Origin: Isotricha intestinalis | Lineage: Eukaryota > Ciliophora > Litostomatea > Vestibuliferida > Isotrichidae | NCBI GenBank assembly: GCA_023807065.1 | Contig: JAJJLU010000485.1 | Coordinates: 1 to 37,785 of the forward strand | Direction of reading: 5' to 3' | DNA: 37,785 nucleotides | Notes under the pieces: model-generated | What the model saw: only the letters and a program-made list of their open reading frames with translations | What the model was told of the DNA's origin: nothing | Databases searched by the model: none | Program-made: the position numbers and the translations under genes | Shown here: in pieces, positions 1 to 7,435 of the stretch | Position numbering within the stretch: position 1 is the stretch's first letter | Layout of the letters: the number at the start of each line of letters is the position of its first letter

Positions 1-738
1 ATTTATTTAAAGATTCAAATTGTTTTACTATTTTATTTTTTTCATAATTAGAAGTGCTTGATATATTTTTATTTGTTAATTTATTTTGAGATTTAATAAA
101 TTCAATTTTATTTTCTTTCTCTTTATTCTTATTGTTTTTTTCATAAACTTCTTCAAAATTATAATCTGAAAAATTTTTTTCTTTATAAGAAAAAATATTA
201 TCATCATCATCAAATTCATTCATTTTAATAATCTTTTTATTCTTTTTAAATTCATTTTTATAACTCATTTCAGTATTATTTTTTTTAAATCCAATCCCAT
301 AATTATTATTATTTCCTAAATTAACACAATTAATATTTTCAACATAATTTAAATTATCTTTATTAAAACCTTCTTTAATAAAATTTTCTTTTTCTTCATT
401 ACTTAAACAATAATCATTATTTAATAATAGAATATTTTTACAATTAATAAAATTATTTTTATTAGAATCAATTAAAGCATTATTAAAATCTTCTTCATCC
501 ATAAAATCAGAAATATTTTGATTATAATTAATATTATTATTTGGTTTCCAACCTTCTTTACTTCCAACAGTATTAAAATAACCTGCTGAAAATCCTCCTG
601 TGAAAGCTCCATGAAAAACTCTTTTCCTTTTTCATTAAAAGCATATAAAATATTATCTTTTACTCTTTTCTTATTTAAATATTTATCATTTATATTATCA
701 TTTTTTCCTATATGATTTTCAAAAGGTGTTCCTATCAT
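1..738 (-). CDS. GPATCH1: GPATCH1-like G-patch protein, N-terminal part; one frameshift, cut by window start
   Basis: Start ATG is at 738 on the minus strand. The first ~45 residues ([13 protein letters not shown]..., then [10 protein letters not shown]) resemble the DUF1604 N-terminus of GPATCH1, a spliceosome-associated G-patch protein. After the A5 run at 614-618 (T5 in the gene) the conserved block continues in another frame: [17 protein letters not shown] then SKEGWKP, followed by DFMDEEDF, as in animal and plant homologues. That second frame stays open to base 1. One additional T in the T5 run joins the two frames exactly. The remainder is Asn/Lys-rich, with GIGFKKN as a possible G-patch-like trace; the main G-patch and C-terminus lie outside the window. 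A consensus error is the likeliest cause of the break. The identity is strong because the conserved block is very characteristic. Confidence 0.85.
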
Positions 739-799
739 TATTAACTATTTAATTAAATGATATTTTTAAATGAAATTAAATTTGAAAAAAAATAAATAA

Positions 800-1006
800 A
801 TAATTGAAGGAAGAGAAGATATTTTTAATTGTCCATCATATGAAACTCCAGTAGATGATCATTGAAGAAATAAAAGGGAAAAAGTTGAATAAGCAAGATG
901 CTTAAAATGTGGAAGAACATTTATAATGCAAGATAATCCTTGGGGAGAATTAAGTCCTCCCATTCAAACTTTTGAACCTAAAAAATATTCTAATTATTAT
1001 AATTAA
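800..1006 (+). pseudogene. Decayed zinc-ribbon protein fragment with two in-frame stops
   Basis: Sixty-eight codons from 800 to 1003 read as a compact, non-repetitive peptide: GREDIFNCPSYETPVDDH, then RNKREKVE, then ARCLKCGRTF and NPWGELSPP, ending with TAA at 1004. The frame is interrupted by TGA at 863-865 and TAA at 890-892 and has no ATG; a TAA lies just upstream. The spacing Cys-X9-His...Cys-X2-Cys-Gly with a following Phe resembles the zinc site of small mitochondrial subunits such as COX5B or NDUFS6, but the match is too short to assign. No GT..AG intron removes both stops while keeping frame. It sits between the divergently oriented GPATCH1-like gene and the 3' end of the transporter gene. 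Most likely a truncated relic. Confidence 0.55.
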
Positions 1007-1061
1007 AAGTAATTTAAAAAAATATTAAATAATTTTTATTCATATATAAATATTTTAAACT

Positions 1062-2054
1062 TCATTTGACAGGTAAAGGATTTAAAGTATTAAAAATCAT
1101 ATAAGTTAAAATTATAGCAGTTCCAATTATATCAGAAAAAAAAATTTTTTCTCCAAGAAAAATAAAAGCTAGCATAAAAACGAAAATAATTTGTAAATAA
1201 TTAATAATAATTAATTTACTTAAAGGAGCCTTTTGAAGAGCTTTATTATTAGTAACATTTCCTAAATAAAAAAAAATTCCATGAATAGCACACATGAATA
1301 ATAATCCAGGATCTAAAACAACTCCACCAAAAATAAGAGAATAAATAGAAGAATAAGTCATAGTAGAGATAGCAACATAAAACATTTGAGAACCAATAGG
1401 AACTTTATTATTAACTAAAATTTTATTAGCAACTAAAACTAAAGCTAATAAAAAAATATTAACAATACCAAAAGCAACTCCAATTAAAGTTTCTTTAAAA
1501 GAATGAACAACTGAATTATTTTTCACTTTTTTTTCATTTAAAACTATAATAGAAGAACCACAAATACAAATGATTAAACCGTATATATATCTCATATAAA
1601 ATTTTTCTTTGAGTATAAAATAAGATAAAATAAATACTATAATGGGAGCTAAAGAAGATATTATTTGAGCTGTTGAACTTCTCAAATACCATATTGACAT
1701 TGTGAAAACTGCCATTCCAAAAAAATTTACATTTGTTCTTATAAAAAACCAAAATGGTAATTTTATTTCTTTTAGTCTTAAAATTTTTGTTTGGTGATAA
1801 TAATTGTGAAATAAGGATAATATTAATATTGTAAATGAACGAAGAAATAAAAATTGAACTGTGTGAAATTTAGTTGGATATACTCTTTGAATTACTTTTG
1901 TGTAAAATGCTCCAAATGATTGAAAAAATGTTGCTAAAGTTGCTAATGCCATTCCATAATATTCTGTTTTTAAAATATGTTTTTCTAATTCTTTAGAATC
2001 TAATTTTTTAAGAAATATTTCGTTTATATTTTTATTTTCTTTTTCAACATTCAT
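1062..2054 (-). CDS. DMT-superfamily (EamA) membrane transporter
   Basis: A 330-aa protein with about ten hydrophobic segments, arranged as two halves typical of EamA/drug-metabolite transporters. The first half ends with the conserved pattern SSTAQIISSLAPIIVFILSY followed by LKEKF; the second half repeats it as KALQKAPLSKLIIINYLQII then LGEKIFFSDIIGTAIIL. The N-terminal ~30 residues are charged and cytosolic. Relatives (SLC35G-like and plant/ciliate DUF6 proteins) move nucleotide-sugars, nucleotides or metabolites, but the substrate cannot be read from sequence. The gene ends with TGA, the only clear TGA terminator in the window, which shows TGA is a stop in this organism. It lies tail-to-tail with the relic at 800-1006 and 117 bp downstream of the permuted-papain gene. 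Confidence 0.85.
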   Translation of the reverse strand: MNVEKENKNINEIFLKKLDSKELEKHILKTEYYGMALATLATFFQSFGAFYTKVIQRVYPTKFHTVQFLFLRSFTILILSLFHNYYHQTKILRLKEIKLPFWFFIRTNVNFFGMAVFTMSIWYLRSSTAQIISSLAPIIVFILSYFILKEKFYMRYIYGLIICICGSSIIVLNEKKVKNNSVVHSFKETLIGVAFGIVNIFLLALVLVANKILVNNKVPIGSQMFYVAISTMTYSSIYSLIFGGVVLDPGLLFMCAIHGIFFYLGNVTNNKALQKAPLSKLIIINYLQIIFVFMLAFIFLGEKIFFSDIIGTAIILTYMIFNTLNPLPVK

Positions 2055-2171
2055 AAAATAAAAATATATACTTTATTTCAAAATTTAATAATTTAAAGAA
2101 AAAACCCAATATATATCTAGATTTTTATAATAAAACTATTAAAAATAATTAAAATTAAATAAAATTAGATT

Positions 2172-3761
2172 TTAGCATCCTTCAAGTCTTTTAAATTCAG
2201 GAGCAACAGAAGGGCATTTTTCATTCATATGAGAATAAGGTTTAATAGTAGAATAACCAGGTAAATCAATTTTTAAATTTCCCATAATTTGACAATAAGG
2301 TAAATCAGGATCAGCTAAAACACATTCATTAGGTCTTTTATATTCTTTATCAAAAATATCTAATTGATAAATATCTTTAGGTCCAAATTCAGTTGCTTGA
2401 ACATCCATACCATCAAACAATCCTCCTGCTTTATAAAAAGCAACTACAAAAGCAGAACACACTAAATTAGGTCCATTTGAATAAACCCATTTATCTTCTT
2501 CTCTAACAGCTAATAATTCATTAAATGACATTCCTCTTCTTGATGCTTCTGCTATAACTTCAGGTAAGCTTAAATTTTTAGTTTGTAATCTCATATTCAC
2601 AGCTTCACCAACAATCATATCTGAAGTACTTCTGGAGACTTTTTCTAAAATAGTAAAAATAAATTCAAGATGATCATGCTCAATAACAAAAGGCATATTT
2701 TGATCAGGAGTATCAATCCATCCGAAAATGAAATTTCTATAACCATAATCTAATCCTTCTCTTTCATTAACAAACCATTCAACAGCTTTTTCAGGATTGA
2801 AATTAATATCTTTTCTAATAGGTAAAATTGCAACATTGAATTCAGCAATATGAGCATAATTAACCCAATCACTCCATTTTGTTCTTTGAATACCATTTTT
2901 AGGCCAATACCATCCATCTTGACTTTCAAGAACATATAATTCTCCATCAATCCAAGCAGCAACAGCAGAATGACCAATATGACTTCCAGTACCAATCATA
3001 ATAATATTATCTAAACCATCAAATCTTGAAATTGCAATAAAATCACCAGTTTTAATTTCTTTCTCATTAATATTTAATACTGTATCATTTCGAAATTCTG
3101 GTTTCCAATTCATGTATAAATCTAACATACGTAAATTTGCATTTAATTGGTATTTTGGAATATGAGGTCTAAATAATGGAATTAAATGATTTGGATCTCT
3201 TCCTAATCCTCCTATGAATGCTTCTAAAGAATAGAAAAGAGATTTTAATGATGGTATTATTCCTTGACAAAATCCCATTATTCTTATTGAATTTAAAGCT
3301 ATTTCATCTAAATCATTTTCTGATAAATTATTTAAGGTGATTATATGTGTTCCTTCTAATATTGAAACATGGATTTTATTTATATTTGATGTATGGATTA
3401 TAAACGTGTCATGACAGAATAATGATGCTTTTTCTTCTGATTTTATTTCTATTATTGTTTCTTCTTTAGATAATTTTTGTAAGATTGCTTTATTTTTTTT
3501 AAAGCATCCTGATTCAAATTCATTTGAATCATTTTCTTTATATAATTTTGCTTTATATACTGGAGCAAAATAAAAGATATCGGGATTTAAAGGGTTTGGC
3601 CTTTTTAAACACATTTCTGGAGAAGGGTTTTCTTCTTGTAAATTACGTGTTGATGAAGAAAAAAGATTTAAAATATCTGAATTTCGAGATTTTAAATCTG
3701 ATAAATCCACATTTGTTGATATTATTAGGAATAACAGAGAAACGAAAGTTATGTATTTCAT
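2172..3761 (-). CDS. Secreted permuted papain-fold (YiiX-type) hydrolase
   Basis: A 529-aa protein with an N-terminal signal peptide (KYITFVSLLFLIIST). The C-terminal two thirds match the layout of circularly permuted NlpC/P60/papain-like enzymes: the histidine comes first, in GTGSHIGHSAVAAW followed by GELYVLESQDGWYW (residues ~257-285), and the likely catalytic cysteine comes ~150 residues later in NLVCSAFVVAFYKAGG. Between them lies a lid region rich in acidic and aromatic residues. About ten Cys occur in the secreted part, suggesting disulfides. Proteins of this large type are frequent in ciliates; the substrate (peptidoglycan stem peptide, lipid amide or ester) is unknown. An extracellular or phagosomal lytic role is inference. 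The gene is divergent from the NlpC/P60 gene at 3899 with 137 bp between start codons. Confidence 0.75.
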   Translation of the reverse strand: MKYITFVSLLFLIISTNVDLSDLKSRNSDILNLFSSSTRNLQEENPSPEMCLKRPNPLNPDIFYFAPVYKAKLYKENDSNEFESGCFKKNKAILQKLSKEETIIEIKSEEKASLFCHDTFIIHTSNINKIHVSILEGTHIITLNNLSENDLDEIALNSIRIMGFCQGIIPSLKSLFYSLEAFIGGLGRDPNHLIPLFRPHIPKYQLNANLRMLDLYMNWKPEFRNDTVLNINEKEIKTGDFIAISRFDGLDNIIMIGTGSHIGHSAVAAWIDGELYVLESQDGWYWPKNGIQRTKWSDWVNYAHIAEFNVAILPIRKDINFNPEKAVEWFVNEREGLDYGYRNFIFGWIDTPDQNMPFVIEHDHLEFIFTILEKVSRSTSDMIVGEAVNMRLQTKNLSLPEVIAEASRRGMSFNELLAVREEDKWVYSNGPNLVCSAFVVAFYKAGGLFDGMDVQATEFGPKDIYQLDIFDKEYKRPNECVLADPDLPYCQIMGNLKIDLPGYSTIKPYSHMNEKCPSVAPEFKRLEGC

Positions 3762-3898
3762 TTTTTATATCTAATATTTTATTATTTTATGTTCTCAGTT
3801 ATTTATAAAAATTATATATATTAACATTCATGATAAAAAAAAATTAATGAATTTAAAATTATTTAAAAAACATCAAAAAAACCTATTTAAAAAAAAAA

Positions 3899-4717
3899 AT
3901 GGAAAAAAAAGAAAATATTGAAGAAGAATCATCAAATTCAAAACCAGAACTAATAATAATCCAGAATAAAAAATGTCATTTTAAATCAAAAGAAAATACA
4001 TTACAAGAGAATTTTAAAAACTTTAGAAAGCACATAAACCAAATTAGAAAAGAGAACAAAAAATCTAAAAAATACAAGCCAGTATCCTTTAAAGACAATC
4101 CAAACAGAATAAATGAATTAAGAGAAAAATTTGTAGAAACAGCACGTTCATTAATAGGAACACCATATGGGAAAAAATATTTAATAAAGCATCCAGAATA
4201 CAAAGAAGATTTTTTTTTAGATTGTTGTGCATTAATTCGTCAAGTAGTATATTTAATGAGTGAAGATTTAGGTTTCACATTAGGACATTGGAATCAATGT
4301 TATCAATATGATATGTTACCTGAAGAAATACCTTTTGAACAAACAAAAAAAGGAGATTTAGTTTTTTATTCTGCTGATTATTTCCCTGGAAAAAAACACA
4401 AAAGATTCATTCATGATATGGTTCATGTTGAAATTCTCACTGGAGATGGTGAAAAAACTATAGGAAGTAGAAAAAAAGATTCTACTGTTCAAGAATTCAA
4501 TTCTTATAAATTAAAAGATAATAAAAGTTATAGATATGTTTATCATTTTAAAAGTATTGATTTATGGCTTAGAGGAGTTTTAAAAAGCCATTGTACTCAA
4601 CATACTTGGGAAAAAAATGGAACTGATAAAATCGATGTTGAAATTAGTAAATATTCTGCTTTTAATCAAGATAATGATGAAGATGAATATGATGATGTTG
4701 AAGGACAAAATGATTAA
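3899..4717 (+). CDS. NlpC/P60-family cysteine peptidase-like protein, cytosolic
   Basis: A 272-aa protein with no signal peptide. After a Lys/Glu-rich N-terminus (~60 residues) comes a canonical, unpermuted NlpC/P60 core: FVETARSLIGTPYG, then LDCCALIRQV with the nucleophile in the DC(C/S) position (~residue 108), then KKGDLVFYSA (~155), then HDMVHVEIL followed by GDGEKTIGSR (~180-195) supplying the histidine. The C-terminal tail is acidic (DNDEDEYDDVEG). The ATG at 3899 follows ten A's, like other starts here. Bacterial relatives cut gamma-D-Glu-mPAP bonds of cell-wall peptides; intracellular eukaryotic members are poorly characterised, so the function is left open. It shares its upstream region with the permuted papain-fold gene on the other strand. 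Confidence 0.8.
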   Translation: MEKKENIEEESSNSKPELIIIQNKKCHFKSKENTLQENFKNFRKHINQIRKENKKSKKYKPVSFKDNPNRINELREKFVETARSLIGTPYGKKYLIKHPEYKEDFFLDCCALIRQVVYLMSEDLGFTLGHWNQCYQYDMLPEEIPFEQTKKGDLVFYSADYFPGKKHKRFIHDMVHVEILTGDGEKTIGSRKKDSTVQEFNSYKLKDNKSYRYVYHFKSIDLWLRGVLKSHCTQHTWEKNGTDKIDVEISKYSAFNQDNDEDEYDDVEGQND

Positions 4718-4889
4718 AAATATTGTTTTTAATTCAATTGTTTTAGATTTTAAAATAAAAAATTTAATTTTTATATATCAAAACTATATCATCAATTTAA
4801 CTAATAAAATATATTAAATTATTCAATAAAATCCAAATATAAATTTAAAAATAACACAAAAAAAACAAAAAAAAAATTAAATAATTTAA

Positions 4890-5471
4890 ATGGAAACATC
4901 AATTCGTTACAAAGATTCAATATTATATCCTAAAGGAGTATTAGAAGGAAATTGGTTTGGAGAAGAGCAAAGAAGAAAAGAAGTAAACGGATTTACAGAC
5001 ACAACTCAAAATTTTGCAACTCAATATAATCCGACAGGAAAATATATAATGCCAGTATATCCAAAAGATAATTTTGATAGATATGATACAGTAAATTCAA
5101 CATATGGAAATTTCTTTAATTTAAATGAGGAAAAAAATCCAAGAACATTAGCATTAAGAAAACAATATGAAGAAGAAGGATTAATTTTAGACAATAAAAT
5201 AGAGGAAGAAGAAAATAAGAAAGAAGAAATTGTAAATGATGAAAACAATGAAGAATTAAAAGATAATAACCAAGCAATTTTAAGTGGTGATGTTCCAGCA
5301 ACTTTTTGGTTAACTCATATTAATTCAGGAAATATGTATCGTTCATTTATTAAAAATCCTAACCCTTGGGCAAAATCAAGTGCTTTTACTCAACCAATAC
5401 AAAATACTAGAGGTGCTATTCAATTTTATCAAAATGCTTATAATGATCCTCCTATTGGGAAAAATTTGTAA
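4890..5471 (+). CDS. CFAP107-like ciliary microtubule inner protein (tentative)
   Basis: A 193-aa soluble protein. Its first 60 residues contain KGVLEGNWFGEEQRRK followed by an N-x-Y/T stretch, which resembles the KVLxGNWxEERRKF signature of CFAP107 (C1orf158), a protein in the lumen of ciliary doublet microtubules. Further on are YDTVNSTYGNFF and, after an acidic Glu-rich linker (~95-125), a Trp/Pro/Asn-rich C-terminus (ATFWLTHINSG, NPNPWAKSSAF, GAIQFYQNAY), the short extended motif style of microtubule inner proteins. The identity rests on one short motif and the style, so it is tentative. The gene is convergent with the small secreted protein, with 46 bp between stops. Confidence 0.5.
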   Translation: METSIRYKDSILYPKGVLEGNWFGEEQRRKEVNGFTDTTQNFATQYNPTGKYIMPVYPKDNFDRYDTVNSTYGNFFNLNEEKNPRTLALRKQYEEEGLILDNKIEEEENKKEEIVNDENNEELKDNNQAILSGDVPATFWLTHINSGNMYRSFIKNPNPWAKSSAFTQPIQNTRGAIQFYQNAYNDPPIGKNL

Positions 5472-5517
5472 AACACTTTTCATTTAAAATTTGAATTTTT
5501 TTTTCTTTTTTTTTTAT

Positions 5518-5931
5518 TTATTTTTTTTTACAATTTTTTTTTATACAATCATCAGCACACATTACATATTCAAAATGCTTTTTAATATGAGCACATCCTC
5601 TATAACAATCACCTATGCATTTTTTTTCTTCTGGAGTTTGAGTTGGAGTTAAAGGTTTTTTTTTTGGATCTTTCTTCTTTGCAGAAAATAATTCTATCTC
5701 TTTTTTCAAACATTTTATTATTTCTTCTTTTACTACTGGATATGCTTCTTTCAAAGCTTCAATAATTGTTTTAAAATCTTTTGTTTTTACAATTTCAATA
5801 AAATCAACTAGATAATCATATAAAACATCATTATTAATTAAACATTGAATTTTTGGAATAATTGATGAATCTAATTTATTTGATAAAGTTAATGATAAAA
5901 ATGCTATGAAAATTAATAAAGAAGATTTCAT
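5518..5931 (-). CDS. Small secreted protein with CX3C-type cysteine module
   Basis: A 137-aa protein with a clear signal peptide (KSSLLIFIAFLSLTLS). The middle (~25-85) is predicted helical with two Cys. After a Lys/Pro/Thr linker (KKDPKKKPLTPTQTPEEK) the last 35 residues carry six Cys spaced C-X3-C-X3-C-X11-C-X3-C-X4-C, which would suit a disulfide-linked helical hairpin. No family is recognised. Because of the signal peptide it is probably secreted or lumenal rather than a mitochondrial intermembrane-space protein, despite the CX3C spacing. The function is unknown. Confidence 0.75.
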   Translation of the reverse strand: MKSSLLIFIAFLSLTLSNKLDSSIIPKIQCLINNDVLYDYLVDFIEIVKTKDFKTIIEALKEAYPVVKEEIIKCLKKEIELFSAKKKDPKKKPLTPTQTPEEKKCIGDCYRGCAHIKKHFEYVMCADDCIKKNCKKK

Positions 5932-6155
5932 TTTTTATTTATATATTCTAATTATGATTTATATCATTTAATATTTAATTCAATTATTAATTCTTTTTAT
6001 TAGGTTTTTATTTTTCAAAAATGGGAAAATTATTTTTTAATTAATTAATTTTAGGAATTTTAATTATATATATATTTTAATATTTTAAATACTAAAATAA
6101 ATATTTCAAAAAAAAATAAAAAAACATTAAATACAGAAATATATCTATATATATT

Positions 6156-7280
6156 TTACTTAGGAAGAACACATTCAATATACTTTCCTTGATAATTTCC
6201 ACTAGGATAATATTTCCCAACAGCATAAAAAGCACCATCATTACTTTTAGCAAATCCAAAACCACATTCTTTAGTATCTTTCCAAACTACTTGAGTAAAA
6301 TGTCCAGTTCCAGAAATAAATTTATTAGAATTAAAATCATAATTATTTACTTCATCATACCATTTTTCAGTCATTTTAACACCATTAATATCACTTCCTT
6401 TACAATAATATAAATTTTCTCCTAATTCAATTCCATTATATTTATCAATACTATGTTTTAAATTTCCTAAAGAAGATAATTTAATTGCATAATTTAATGC
6501 TAATTGATTTAAATCATCATTTAATATCAAATCTTCAGAATGATGAATTTTTCTAAATTTATTATGAGTTTCTAAAGCATCTTTCCTAAATTTTTCCATA
6601 TCAATATCATTATTATTATCCAGAGAATTTTTATTTAAATTATTCATACTTTTTAAATTACTACTATTTAAATTCTTGCCATTTAAAACCTTAATATTAT
6701 TATCCAAAAAATCATTATTAATAATTTCCAATTCATTATTTTTAGGAAAAACATTATTACAAAATTGACCAGTGACATTTCCAGGAGGAAAATAATTAGC
6801 AACAATATAATAATAATTCTCATTATTTCTTTTACAAAAACCCAAACCAAAATCAGTAGAACTTTTCCAAATCATTTGAGCAAAATTTGTTGCTTTAGTT
6901 TCTTCACTTCCATATGTATGTTCACTTTCAGTATTATACCATTTTTCTACTAAATCTTTTGGTTTATATAATTTAGATGCACCAAAAATACTTTCTCCTA
7001 ATTTTTCTCCTTTATATGTATTATTTGATAAATATATTTTCCCTTTATTTGATATATTTTCTGAATGAATTTGTGCTATTTTTGATATTTCAGTATTCTC
7101 TTTTAATGGAGGAGAATTATGTTCTTTTCTGTATTTATTTATTAATGTTAATATTTCATTTTTATATTCTAATATATCTAATTTAGATGTTGATAGTTTT
7201 GTTTTTTTTTCTGGACGCGATGAACGAATTATTTCGTTTTCTTCATCTTCTTGTTTATATTTACATATCTTACAACCCAT
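6156..7280 (-). CDS. Double CAP-domain (GAPR-1-like) protein with N-terminal lipid anchor
   Basis: A 374-aa protein with two CAP/SCP domains in tandem, about residues 35-170 and 225-370, joined by an Asn/Leu-rich linker. There is no signal peptide; the start MGCKICKYK is a good N-myristoylation site (Gly2) with adjacent Cys for palmitoylation, as in the Golgi-associated GAPR-1/GLIPR2 group. Domain 2 has the family motif GTGHFTQVVWKDT and GKYYPSGNYQG, plus an upstream HSIDKYN histidine. Domain 1 has HSENIS, GESIFG and NYFPPGN, but its central motif reads NFAQMIWKSS, with Asn in place of the histidine, so its metal/catalytic-like site looks incomplete. A role on cytosolic membrane faces is inferred from the anchor; CAP proteins bind sterols or lipids. 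Confidence 0.9.
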   Translation of the reverse strand: MGCKICKYKQEDEENEIIRSSRPEKKTKLSTSKLDILEYKNEILTLINKYRKEHNSPPLKENTEISKIAQIHSENISNKGKIYLSNNTYKGEKLGESIFGASKLYKPKDLVEKWYNTESEHTYGSEETKATNFAQMIWKSSTDFGLGFCKRNNENYYYIVANYFPPGNVTGQFCNNVFPKNNELEIINNDFLDNNIKVLNGKNLNSSNLKSMNNLNKNSLDNNNDIDMEKFRKDALETHNKFRKIHHSEDLILNDDLNQLALNYAIKLSSLGNLKHSIDKYNGIELGENLYYCKGSDINGVKMTEKWYDEVNNYDFNSNKFISGTGHFTQVVWKDTKECGFGFAKSNDGAFYAVGKYYPSGNYQGKYIECVLPK

Positions 7281-7435
7281 ATTTTATTTCTTTTTTTAAT
7301 TTTTTTTTATTGTAAAAAAGAAAATTTAAAATTACTTTTTGAGTTTTTTATTATAAAAATATATATAAAAAAAATGAAATTATTATAATGAAAAAAAGAT
7401 AAAAAAAGAAATAAAAATAATTTAAAAACCAATTA

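Noticed and set aside
611..622. Euplotes-style programmed +1 frameshifting
   Set aside because: Euplotes shifts occur at AAA-TAA or AAA-TAG and the observed breaks are at TTTTT, GGG and A13 tracts in both directions; TGA is also a stop here, unlike in Euplotes.
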